Positions 1 to 6,727 of a stretch of 14,067 bases of DNA are shown one piece after another. Position numbers and translations under genes: made by a program. Each line of letters begins with the position of its first letter. The first letter of the stretch is position 1. The stretch covers positions 1 to 14,067 of the forward strand of contig QFBU01000035.1 of assembly GCA_003265975.1 (NCBI GenBank), given 5' to 3'. The DNA comes from Candidatus Marinamargulisbacteria bacterium SCGC AAA071-K20. GTDB taxonomy: Bacteria > Margulisbacteria > Marinamargulisbacteria > GCA-2716485 > AAA071-K20. The notes beneath the pieces are model-generated. The model did no database searches, was not told where the DNA came from, and saw only the letters and a list, made by a program, of their open reading frames with translations.

Positions 1-239
1 TTAAAATAGAGTCGTAACAAAGGACCCAAAAATAAAAGTGCAGGGACATAACTCATAAACATTCTGGGATAGTTTAGCAGCTCATAGTTTGAGAAAAACA
101 AAAAGTGAATTTGAAGATAGGCTCCTAATAATAACAAGAAGGCCAATGTCCATCTTTTTGCCTCTGGCTTCCCAATGATCTGGGCAATAGCCTGAATTAT
201 AAGACAATATATACTTCCAAATACAATCCATTTTTCCAT
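1..239 (-). CDS. Membrane-anchored AraC-type transcriptional regulator, N-terminal fragment (runs off the left edge)
   Basis: Seventy-nine codons read leftwards from an ATG at 239 to the window edge without a stop. An in-frame stop lies four codons upstream (249-251), so this ATG is the only usual start; no Shine-Dalgarno is visible. The product is hydrophobic. Residues 4-20 and 31-51 look like membrane helices, and a third begins near 63. The stretch NYELLNYPRMF followed by PALLFLGPLLRLYF matches the pattern of AraC-family regulators whose N-terminal half is a set of membrane helices, where a conserved Y/F-GPLLYLY segment follows the second or third helix. The DNA-binding helix-turn-helix half would lie outside the window, so the family call is inference from the N-terminus alone. 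It is divergent from the receiver-domain gene at 387, with a palindrome between them. A different polytopic membrane protein is the main alternative. Confidence 0.55.
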   Translation of the reverse strand, partial: MEKWIVFGSIYCLIIQAIAQIIGKPEAKRWTLAFLLLLGAYLQIHFLFFSNYELLNYPRMFMSYVPALLFLGPLLRLYF

Positions 240-293
240 ACTTATAGATTACAACAAGCAAGTATGTTATCACACTACTATTCTTTTTTTTTA

Positions 294-307
294 CTTGTGG
301 TCACAAG
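294..307. promoter_or_regulatory. Operator-like palindrome in a divergent intergenic region
   Basis: CTTGTG-GT-CACAAG is a perfect inverted repeat with 6-bp arms and a 2-bp centre. It lies between the AraC-type regulator (start 239, minus) and the receiver-domain gene (start 387, plus). A weak candidate promoter for the plus-strand gene overlaps it: TTGTGG at 295-300, then 19 bp, then TAAGAT at 320-325. The position suits a binding site for a dimeric regulator, but no protein is identified and the promoter match is poor. Confidence 0.3.
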
Positions 308-386
308 AAAAGACTTTTCTAAGATTTTAATGAATCATAGTGCCTATAAAAAAAAACAACACGGATTTAACCGTTGGAGGCAAATT

Positions 387-1430
387 ATGAATATTAATAA
401 TCAACCAAGAGGAAATTTACGAGGGCATACACAAGCACCTCCAAATAATAATACCCATGCAGCAAGCGGCGAAGAATCTGGTACTCCTACTTCTTATCCT
501 TTTTTTTGTTGTATATCTTATGATTTTTTTAGAGGCTTAGTATGTGTTTCTCCATTTGTTCCAAATAGAGATTCTGTGAACTCACTTGTGACTGAAGAAG
601 GATGTAACGAGTTAATACATGAACTTACTGCTAAAGAGGGTGGTGCGGTTCATAGACTGGGCGAAGTAGCTAAAAAATTTGGAGCGATGATAGAAAATCA
701 TGAGATGCCTCAATTGACTAGATCAGAATTTGTATCCCATTTAAGCAGTTTATGTGAGGGAATACCTGGTTATGAAGGAATTGTTGGTGCTGATCTTAAT
801 TCTTGTGCGGATGTGTATTTGGCAGGGCCTGAGAGGGTTGAAGCAGGGGCGGCTACGGATACCCTAACTCATTTAGCTCGTTTTGCAGCTGGTGAAGTCA
901 ACCTTACTGGTAAGACAGTTCCTGTAGGTGGGGGCCTTAAGGTCCTTTTAGTTGATGATTCTAGTATTACTTTAAAAATGGGAAAGATGCTTTTTGAAAA
1001 AGGTATAGTTATTGAAGGTAAAAGGTGCAGTCTTGAAACTGTTTCAACGGGTGCATTTATTACAGGTATGACACCTGAGCAAGTGCGTACAGAATTTTCT
1101 AATGATAGTGATTTGAGTGGATTTGCTAAACTTACAGAAATTACCAAAGAAAACTTACTTTCTACTGGAGTTCCAGGTATGTCTAATGATCAGCTTCAAG
1201 GCTTTGGAATGATTTTGATGGATATCGAAATGCCAGGTAGAGATGGTATAACTACTACTAATTATTTAAGAAGTGAATTAGGAGACGACTGTCCAATTAT
1301 AATAAAAGAATCGTCTATTGGGATAACTCAAGAAGAGGTTTCAGAGGGTCTATTCGATGGTAGTTTAGAGACAAAGTTTAGTGTGAAGCTGTTTCGAGCT
1401 ATAGCTCCAAAATTTGTAGTCCCAAATTAA
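387..1430 (+). CDS. Atypical response-regulator receiver protein with unassigned N-terminal region (347 aa)
   Basis: The start at 387 is chosen because GGAGG (376-380) lies 6 bases upstream; the open frame extends further 5' but has no such site. Residues 1-60 are low in order and rich in Asn, Pro, Ser and Thr. Residues 65-170 look helical and match no family I know. Residues 184-340 form a phosphoreceiver (CheY-like) domain: KVLLVDDSS holds the acidic pair D190/D191, ILMDIEMPGRDG holds the phospho-acceptor D279, and K330 fits the conserved lysine. The domain is unusual. D191 to D279 spans 88 residues against 44 in CheY, so about 44 residues are inserted before strand 3. The usual Thr is replaced by E308 or S309, and the proline after the lysine is missing. 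No output domain is present. It may be a single-domain or phosphotransfer-type regulator, or a degenerate receiver in a lineage-specific protein. It converges with thiG with one base between the stops. Confidence 0.75.
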   Translation: MNINNQPRGNLRGHTQAPPNNNTHAASGEESGTPTSYPFFCCISYDFFRGLVCVSPFVPNRDSVNSLVTEEGCNELIHELTAKEGGAVHRLGEVAKKFGAMIENHEMPQLTRSEFVSHLSSLCEGIPGYEGIVGADLNSCADVYLAGPERVEAGAATDTLTHLARFAAGEVNLTGKTVPVGGGLKVLLVDDSSITLKMGKMLFEKGIVIEGKRCSLETVSTGAFITGMTPEQVRTEFSNDSDLSGFAKLTEITKENLLSTGVPGMSNDQLQGFGMILMDIEMPGRDGITTTNYLRSELGDDCPIIIKESSIGITQEEVSEGLFDGSLETKFSVKLFRAIAPKFVVPN

Positions 1431-1431
1431 C

Positions 1432-2208
1432 TTAATCTAAAAAACCAGTAAGCGGAGAAGAAGCCGTTGCCATTTCTTTTTCTTGAGCCAGTCCTGAAAG
1501 ATATCCTTGTCGACCTGCAAGGGTTGCATTTTTAAATGCTTCTGCCATTAATACAGGGTTTTGGGCTATTGCAATGGCTGTATTAACTAAGACCGCATCA
1601 GCCCCAAGTTCCATAGCTTCAGCGGCGTGAGAAGGACTTCCTAGTCCAGCATCAACAATTACGGGTATGTTGGCTTGTTCTATTATTATTTCTAGTTGAT
1701 CTCTTGTTCTTATCCCTCTATTGCTTCCAATGGGAGCTGCCAGCGGCATTACAGTGACACAACCTACTTCTTCAAGTCTTTTAGCTAAAATGGGGTCTGC
1801 GTTTATATATGGCAAGACTTTAAACCCTTCTTTTACTAATTGCTCGGCGGCTTTTAATGTTTCTATAGGGTCTGGAAGTAAATAGTTTGGTTCTGGAGTG
1901 ACTTCTAACTTAACCCAGTCTGATACTCCCGAAAACTTTCCTATACGTGCAATTCGTATGGCTTCCTCTGCAGTTCTTGCTCCTGAAGTGTTTGGTAAGA
2001 AGAGATACTCATTTGGATTAATGTGTGTGATGTAAGAGTCTTCTTGGTTGTTTAGGTCTGTGCGTCGTATGGCAACGGTTACTATTTCTGACTCTGCGGC
2101 CTTAATGGCGTCTTTCATCACTTGTGGTGAACTGAACTTACCTGTACCTACGAATAATCGTGAAGTGATTGTTTTTCCGGCAATTATTAAGATGTCGTTA
2201 TTTGTCAT
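1432..2208 (-). CDS. thiG: Thiazole synthase ThiG
   Basis: ThiG builds the thiazole phosphate of thiamine from 1-deoxy-D-xylulose 5-phosphate, dehydroglycine and the ThiS thiocarboxylate in the cytoplasm. The 258-aa product has the normal family length and is a TIM barrel throughout. The visible landmarks are SRLFVGTGKF (16-25), the Schiff-base lysine K100 in DWVKLEV, the phosphate-binding PLAAPIGSNRGI (155-166), VDAGLGSPSHAAEAMELGADAVLVNTAIA in the 185-213 region, and GRQGYLSGL near the C-terminus. The usual partners thiS, thiC and thiH or thiO are not in the window, so this copy stands alone. No Shine-Dalgarno precedes the ATG, and a good promoter lies immediately upstream, suggesting a leaderless transcript. 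No TPP riboswitch was seen in the 147-base upstream gap. Confidence 0.96.
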   Translation of the reverse strand: MTNNDILIIAGKTITSRLFVGTGKFSSPQVMKDAIKAAESEIVTVAIRRTDLNNQEDSYITHINPNEYLFLPNTSGARTAEEAIRIARIGKFSGVSDWVKLEVTPEPNYLLPDPIETLKAAEQLVKEGFKVLPYINADPILAKRLEEVGCVTVMPLAAPIGSNRGIRTRDQLEIIIEQANIPVIVDAGLGSPSHAAEAMELGADAVLVNTAIAIAQNPVLMAEAFKNATLAGRQGYLSGLAQEKEMATASSPLTGFLD

Positions 2209-2217
2209 TGTGGACTT

Positions 2218-2246
2218 ATTATATAGCTGCTGGTGGATATTGTTAA
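2218..2246 (-). promoter_or_regulatory. Sigma-70-type promoter of thiG, start-codon proximal
   Basis: On the minus strand the -35 is TTAACA (2241-2246; 5 of 6 consensus), the spacer is 17 bp, and the -10 is a perfect TATAAT (2218-2223). Only 9 bases separate the -10 from the ATG at 2208, so transcription should begin at or next to the start codon. Confidence 0.7.
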
Positions 2247-2302
2247 GCTAGGTTATTCTGTGTCCCCTTTAAGTGTAGGGGGTGATTGCTGGAGGTGTTG
2301 CA

Positions 2303-2316
2303 GTGTTTTGAAACAC
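2303..2316. repeat. Short inverted repeat GTGTTT-TG-AAACAC
   Basis: Perfect 6-bp arms around a 2-bp centre in the divergent thiG/helicase intergenic region. It could be an operator, but an AT-rich region this size may hold such a repeat by chance. It is too short and lacks a T-tract, so it is not a terminator. Confidence 0.25.
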
Positions 2317-2355
2317 AATCTAGCCTCAAACCAAAGCATGGTGTAGCCTAATGCT

Positions 2356-3675
2356 ATGACAACTGCTCAAGATAAGATAATTATGACCCCAGCCTTTATG
2401 GAGGTTCTGGACTTGATGAGAGACCGTAAATGCAACGTGTTTCTTACAGGTAAGGCAGGAACCGGAAAGTCTACCCTACTCGATTTATTTCGACAGCAAG
2501 CCTCTAAAAACGTGGCTGTATTAGCGCCAACAGGGGTAGCGGCCATTAATGTTAGAGGCGAAACTATTCATTCGTTTTTTAGATTTCGTAACGGAATAAC
2601 CTCCGACCAAGCTCGACGAAGAGCTCGATCATTAAAACACCCTGGTATGTATCAAGAATTACTCACCATTATTATTGACGAGATTTCTATGGTTCGTGCT
2701 GACTTGTTAGACTGTATAGACGTTTTCTTGAGAGAAGTAAGAGAAGACCGTCGCCCATTTGGTGGGATTCAGATGATTTTTATTGGTGATCTATACCAAT
2801 TACCTCCAATAGTAAACAAGGAAGAACTCGTTTTTTTTAATGATGTGTATGACAGTCCTTACTTTTTTTCGTCTTCAGTTTTTCAAAGTATGGCGTTTAT
2901 GTACGAAACCTATGAATTAGACCAAATATTTAGACAGAAAAACCCAGAGTTTATCGAGATATTAAATGCAATTCGAACAGGAGTAGTTACTTTTGAACAA
3001 CTTCAGAAACTTAATACAAGACAAGTGGCTAATTATCGTGAAAATGACGAAGGTTATGTTTATTTAACTGGGCTTAATCGTAAAGCAGACGAAATAAATG
3101 CTGAGAAATTAATGACGATTGGTACTCCCGTTTCTGAATATAGAAGGGAGCTCAGTGGGAATTTTGATGTAAAGAGTTCGCCGGTTCAAGAACGTTTAGA
3201 TTTAAAAATTGGCGCTCAAGTAATGTTATTAAACAATGATGTTCACGGTAGATGGGTCAATGGAAGTATTGGAACGGTTGTTGAGTTGTTAGAAGACGAA
3301 GTATGGGTTGATTTAGGTGGGTATGTTGAGGCTGTGACACCACATAAATGGAAATTAGAAAAATACGTATACCAAGAAGAAAAAAAACAACTCGTTCAAG
3401 AAACCATAGGTACCATTACTCAATTTCCTTTGAAATTAGCTTGGGCAATTACTATTCATAAAAGCCAAGGGAAAACGTTTGAAAAGGTGATTATTGATTT
3501 TTCTAAAGGGATCTTTGCTACGGGGCAAGCGTATGTTGCGCTGAGTAGATGTAGAAGTTTAGAAGGACTGAGACTTACTTGTGGTGTTACAAAACGGCAT
3601 GTTTTGTTTGATAGAAGAGTGAAGTCATTTATGACCCCTGAGAAAAAAACAGCTGACCCAGAAATGTTGTTTTAA
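2356..3675 (+). CDS. PIF1-like superfamily 1B DNA helicase
   Basis: An ATP-dependent 5'-3' DNA helicase of the PIF1 family, 439 aa, close to the minimal size of bacterial PIF1 proteins. The motifs appear in order: Walker A GKAGTGKST (32-40), motif Ia APTGVAAINVRGETIHSFF (57-75), Walker B IIIDEIS (105-111), motif III GDLYQLPPI (144-152), the FRQ element (192-194), the PIF1-type segment IGAQVMLLNND then WVNGSIGTV (285-308), and motifs V/VI in WAITIHKSQGKTFEKVIID and QAYVALSRCRSLEGL (363-405). All ATPase residues look intact. Members unwind forked DNA and G-quadruplexes in other organisms; the role here is not shown by context. It is divergent from thiG and lies 57 bases ahead of purD on the same strand. 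No Shine-Dalgarno precedes the ATG. A second in-frame ATG (codon 10) is an alternative start, but the first gives the better N-terminus. Confidence 0.93.
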   Translation: MTTAQDKIIMTPAFMEVLDLMRDRKCNVFLTGKAGTGKSTLLDLFRQQASKNVAVLAPTGVAAINVRGETIHSFFRFRNGITSDQARRRARSLKHPGMYQELLTIIIDEISMVRADLLDCIDVFLREVREDRRPFGGIQMIFIGDLYQLPPIVNKEELVFFNDVYDSPYFFSSSVFQSMAFMYETYELDQIFRQKNPEFIEILNAIRTGVVTFEQLQKLNTRQVANYRENDEGYVYLTGLNRKADEINAEKLMTIGTPVSEYRRELSGNFDVKSSPVQERLDLKIGAQVMLLNNDVHGRWVNGSIGTVVELLEDEVWVDLGGYVEAVTPHKWKLEKYVYQEEKKQLVQETIGTITQFPLKLAWAITIHKSQGKTFEKVIIDFSKGIFATGQAYVALSRCRSLEGLRLTCGVTKRHVLFDRRVKSFMTPEKKTADPEMLF

Positions 3676-3732
3676 AAAAATGGATGGATATTTTTGTAGC
3701 TTTACACATTTTTTTCAACTATTATTAGCTTT

Positions 3733-5013
3733 ATGAATATATTAATTATAGGGTCAGGTGGACGTGAACACGCTTTAGGCGTAGCCCTTAAAAAAAGTCC
3801 TCAATGTGAACAACTGTATTTTGCACCCGGGAATGCTGGGACTAGTACAATTGGTAAAAACTTATCTATTTCAGATATAGATATAGACGCTTTATTAGAC
3901 TTTGCTACTCAAAATAAAATTGATTTGACTATGGTGGGGCCGGAAGCTCCCTTAGTAAGTGGCATCGTAGATATTTTTACTGAAGCAGGACTGGCGATAG
4001 TTGGACCAAGTAAAGCAGCGGCACAGTTAGAGGGATCCAAAGACTGGGCTAAAGCTTTTATGGTTAGACATAATATTCCTACTGCTAAATATGAAACATT
4101 TTTAGACTACGATACCTCTATTGCTTATATAAATAAAAGAGATACCTACCCTATTGTAATCAAGGCAGATGGTTTAGCTGCAGGAAAGGGTGTAACCGTT
4201 GCTCTAAACTTTGAAATGGCAGATGATGCGTTAACCGATTGTTTTATTGATCAAAAATTTTCTGAAGCAGGCGCTAAAGTTGTTATTGAAGACTTTTTAA
4301 AAGGTGAAGAGGCGTCTATTTTTGCGTTTACTGATGGCCATGTAATAAAACCAATGACTCCAGCTCAAGATCACAAAGCTGTTTTTGATGGAGACAAAGG
4401 TCCGAATACAGGTGGCATGGGGTCTTATTCTCCGGCTCCTTTGGTTACACCTGCTATTGAAGATAATGTTTATAATGATGTGTTTCTGCCGTTATTAAGA
4501 GGACTTCAAGCTGAAGGTATAGTTTATAAGGGGATTGTATATGCAGGCTTGATGATTGATAAGGGAGAGGTAAGTATTGTTGAGTTTAATGTTCGATTTG
4601 GAGATCCTGAAACTCAAGTTGTTTTACCTCGTTTAAAAACAGATTTAGTGACTATTTTGAATGCAGTTAGCAATGAAACGTTAGACTCAGTTAATTTAGA
4701 ATGGAGCGATGACTCTGGTGTTTGTGTCGTTTTGGCCTCTGGAGGTTATCCTGGATCCTATAAAAAAGGTCAGGTGATGACTGGTTTAGAAGGCGATACA
4801 CAAACGTGCTACGTGATACATGCTGGATCTGAAGTCAATGACAAGGATGAAACAATCACTAAAGGTGGACGTGTATGTGGTGTTGTTTCTATTCACTCAG
4901 ACTTAAAAATAGCTATTGAAACGGCTTACCAACGCGTTGATCAAGTTCAATTTAATGGTAAATATAATAGAACGGATATTGGATTTAAGGCCTTTAAATC
5001 CATTAAGTCATAA
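3733..5013 (+). CDS. purD: Phosphoribosylamine-glycine ligase (GARS)
   Basis: PurD catalyses the second step of de novo purine synthesis, joining glycine to 5-phosphoribosylamine with ATP to give glycinamide ribonucleotide. The 426-aa product has the usual length for a stand-alone bacterial PurD. The visible landmarks are the N-terminal GSGGREHAL (7-15), MVGPEAPL (67-74), the ATP-grasp loop KADGLAAGKGV (144-154), DHKAVFDGDKGPNTGGMG (213-230), EFNVRFGDPETQ (284-295), and a C-terminal domain with ASGGYPGSY and KGGRVCGV. All expected active-site segments are present. There is no Shine-Dalgarno; TATTAT at 3720-3725 ends 7 bases before the ATG. Another promoter reading is TTG, 19 bases, then TATTTTTG just after the helicase stop. 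It may be cotranscribed with the helicase or have its own promoter. No other pur gene is in the window. Confidence 0.97.
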   Translation: MNILIIGSGGREHALGVALKKSPQCEQLYFAPGNAGTSTIGKNLSISDIDIDALLDFATQNKIDLTMVGPEAPLVSGIVDIFTEAGLAIVGPSKAAAQLEGSKDWAKAFMVRHNIPTAKYETFLDYDTSIAYINKRDTYPIVIKADGLAAGKGVTVALNFEMADDALTDCFIDQKFSEAGAKVVIEDFLKGEEASIFAFTDGHVIKPMTPAQDHKAVFDGDKGPNTGGMGSYSPAPLVTPAIEDNVYNDVFLPLLRGLQAEGIVYKGIVYAGLMIDKGEVSIVEFNVRFGDPETQVVLPRLKTDLVTILNAVSNETLDSVNLEWSDDSGVCVVLASGGYPGSYKKGQVMTGLEGDTQTCYVIHAGSEVNDKDETITKGGRVCGVVSIHSDLKIAIETAYQRVDQVQFNGKYNRTDIGFKAFKSIKS

Positions 5014-5019
5014 GTTAAT

Positions 5020-5055
5020 AAAAAAACCTTATATTTCTTATTAAACCTATAAGGT
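5020..5055 (-). terminator. Inverted repeat that reads as an intrinsic terminator on the minus strand
   Basis: ACCTTATA (5026-5033) and TATAAGGT (5048-5055) are perfect 8-bp arms with a 14-base loop. Read on the minus strand, the hairpin runs straight into seven T's (complement of A's at 5020-5026), as an intrinsic terminator would. It would stop antisense transcripts running leftwards from trmB before they enter purD. On the plus strand no T-tract follows, so it is a poor purD terminator. The stem is AU-rich and weak. Confidence 0.4.
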
Positions 5056-5269
5056 AGGTAAAGATTGGACTCAAAGTCACCTATTCTATGTTACTTCAGG
5101 ATCCTTGGGCTTACTTAATCACATTCGTAATAAGTTCCCCCTTTTAGGACAATAGCCTGTAACTCTTAACCATTTAGAAGCGTTAGAGAATACTCGAAAA
5201 GCTGTTAGGCATGCACGTTTACTCCATTTAGACCAAATTATTGGTTCTTGGTATTCTGTTAGTAGCTGA
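5045..5269 (+). pseudogene. Decayed reading frame with in-frame TAG, no start codon
   Basis: One frame stays open from just after a stop at 5042 to TGA at 5267-5269, broken only by TAG at 5153-5155. The first part ends KFPLLGQ; the part after the TAG begins PVTLNHLEALENTRK and ends IIGSWYSVSS. No ATG with a ribosome site precedes either part. The residues have a protein-like balance and the other frames on both strands close quickly. I read it as the C-terminal remnant of a gene truncated on its left and carrying a nonsense codon. The family is not recognised. The left end coincides with the right arm of the inverted repeat at 5026-5055, which may mark the deletion boundary. Chance openness cannot be excluded because the segment is short. 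Confidence 0.4.
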
Positions 5270-5302
5270 TATTTTGAATAGAAATATGGTAAGTTTGAAC
5301 TT

Positions 5303-5992
5303 ATGATTACATTAAGAAAATCAAAAGACAGAGGCCAGTTTGACTTTGGATGGTTAAAGACTTTTCACAGTTTTTCTTTTGGCGAATTCTACGATCCAAA
5401 GCATATGTACTTTCGACACCTTAGGGTGATGAATGAAGACGTAATTGCGCCTTCTCAAGGCTTCCCTACCCATCCGCACGCTGATATGGAAATTATGACA
5501 CTTGTGATGTCTGGTGCTATAAAGCATAAAGACAGTATGGGTAATGAATTTGAAATTAAACGTGGAGAAATTCAACTAATGAGTGCTGGTTCGGGTATTA
5601 CTCATAGTGAATTTAATCCGTCTGATTCTGAACCACTTCACCTATATCAAATTTGGATTATACCTAATGAAAAAGGAATTACGCCTCGTTACAATATGTC
5701 TAATTATGATCCTGACAAAGAAGGTATTCAGTTGATTGGTTCTTCTGATGGACGTGATGAGTCTATTCAAATATTTCAGGATTTAGATGTTTATTTTGCG
5801 AGATTTGATGATGATGAGTCTAGGACGATTTCTTTGAAAAATAAATTTGGCTATTTACAGGTTTTAGAGGGTAGCTTACAGTTCGATGAGAAGCCTTTAG
5901 AGGCTGGGGATGCATTGATGATAGAGAATGAATCAGAGTTTTCTATGACTCACTGTAAAGACGTGTCTGTGTTGTTTTTTGATTTGAGCTAA
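5303..5992 (+). CDS. Pirin family protein (bicupin)
   Basis: A cytoplasmic metal-binding bicupin of the pirin family, 229 aa, the normal length for the bacterial YhhW-like branch, some members of which act as quercetin 2,3-dioxygenases. The N-terminal cupin holds the expected metal ligands: H57 and H59 in PTHPHADMEIMT, then H101 and E103 in GSGITHSEFN. The signature FHSFSFGEFYDP (21-32) and HLYQIWIIP (113-121) are typical. The C-terminal cupin (about 145-229) is shorter and lacks ligands, as is usual. The substrate cannot be read from the sequence. There is no clear Shine-Dalgarno ahead of the ATG. The gene converges with trmB with one base between the stop codons. Confidence 0.93.
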   Translation: MITLRKSKDRGQFDFGWLKTFHSFSFGEFYDPKHMYFRHLRVMNEDVIAPSQGFPTHPHADMEIMTLVMSGAIKHKDSMGNEFEIKRGEIQLMSAGSGITHSEFNPSDSEPLHLYQIWIIPNEKGITPRYNMSNYDPDKEGIQLIGSSDGRDESIQIFQDLDVYFARFDDDESRTISLKNKFGYLQVLEGSLQFDEKPLEAGDALMIENESEFSMTHCKDVSVLFFDLS

Positions 5993-5993
5993 A

Positions 5994-6593
5994 TTATTTT
6001 TCCCAAGTCCCAAATTGTCTAGTTCTTTTATCTTCTATACTAAATTTGTCCCAATGGCTTGTGTATACTTCATCCCAAAAGTGAGTGTCTTCAACTTCTT
6101 TAAGTGACGATTCCTCTAGAGTTTCTGTCATTGACTCCCATAAACTTTCAACATCTGTAGAGACGTAAATCTTTCCACCTGGACTCAGTTTTTTAATAAT
6201 TAGATTTAAATTATCAGGTCTTACAAAACGACGCTTGTGATGGCCTTTTTTTAGCCAAGGGTCTGGATGGAAAATGAACACGTTTTCTAAGGAAGTGTCT
6301 GGGATGATGTCTTCTAAGACACGTTCGCCGCTGTAATGTATAAGATGGATGTTTTCTTGTTCAGTTGTTCTTTTTCTAACAAAGTCTACTATCCCTTTCC
6401 TCACTTCTACCCCAATAACGTTGTCTTGTGGCTTTAATGTGGCCCAATGACGTAGAAATACACCTTTTCCGAAACCTATTTCTAGGTCGAATTTACCAGT
6501 ATTTTTTTTGAAGATTTTATTAAAATCAACAGGATCCAGTTTTTCGTGGAAATTAAATGGGTTTGTATGGGTTCTTATTCTTGCTTTGCTCAT
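5994..6593 (-). CDS. trmB: tRNA (guanine-N7-)-methyltransferase TrmB
   Basis: TrmB uses S-adenosylmethionine to methylate N7 of G46 in the variable loop of tRNAs. The 199-aa product is a class I methyltransferase of normal but short length. The visible landmarks are the SAM-binding loop LEIGFGKGVFL (37-47), GVEVRKG (61-67) for the ribose-binding acid, the family signature HPDPWLKKGHHKRR (109-122), VSTDVESLW (144-152), and the C-terminal substrate loop DKRTRQFG (188-195). The signature is normally FPDPWPKK, so the HPDPW form with Leu for the second Pro is a mild deviation. No Shine-Dalgarno precedes the ATG, and a promoter ends 9 bases upstream, so a leaderless message is likely. thiG and trmB are often neighbours in proteobacteria; here both are on the minus strand but separated by plus-strand genes. 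Confidence 0.94.
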   Translation of the reverse strand: MSKARIRTHTNPFNFHEKLDPVDFNKIFKKNTGKFDLEIGFGKGVFLRHWATLKPQDNVIGVEVRKGIVDFVRKRTTEQENIHLIHYSGERVLEDIIPDTSLENVFIFHPDPWLKKGHHKRRFVRPDNLNLIIKKLSPGGKIYVSTDVESLWESMTETLEESSLKEVEDTHFWDEVYTSHWDKFSIEDKRTRQFGTWEK

Positions 6594-6602
6594 AGGGGCA
6601 GT

Positions 6603-6632
6603 ATCATATCATTTTTCTTTTCTAGGCGTCAC
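6603..6632 (-). promoter_or_regulatory. Sigma-70-type promoter of trmB, start-codon proximal
   Basis: On the minus strand the -35 is GTGACG (6627-6632; 4 of 6), the spacer is 18 bp, and the -10 is TATGAT (6603-6608; 5 of 6). The -10 ends 9 bases before the ATG at 6593, the same geometry as at thiG, and no Shine-Dalgarno lies in between. Confidence 0.5.
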
Positions 6633-6727
6633 CTCGGATTACAAGTTAAGGTGGTAGAAGTCTCTTCAAAGCTAGGAAAAGACTTAGATCGCTTACATTT
6701 TGACCGACTTTAGCTTTCAGTAACGCT

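Noticed and set aside
264..386. 41-codon N-terminal extension of the receiver gene
   Set aside because: The frame is open, but the strong GGAGG at 376-380 fits the ATG at 387 and no ribosome site precedes the ATG at 264.
2209..2355. TPP riboswitch or thiS gene upstream of thiG
   Set aside because: The conserved TPP aptamer elements are absent on the minus strand, the promoter sits 9 bases from the ATG leaving no leader, and the gap is too short for thiS.
3663..3699. Bacteroidota-type promoter (TTG, 19 bases, TATTTTTG) ahead of purD as proof of phylum
   Set aside because: One match in AT-rich DNA is weak, other genes show sigma-70-like boxes, and the gshA family points elsewhere.
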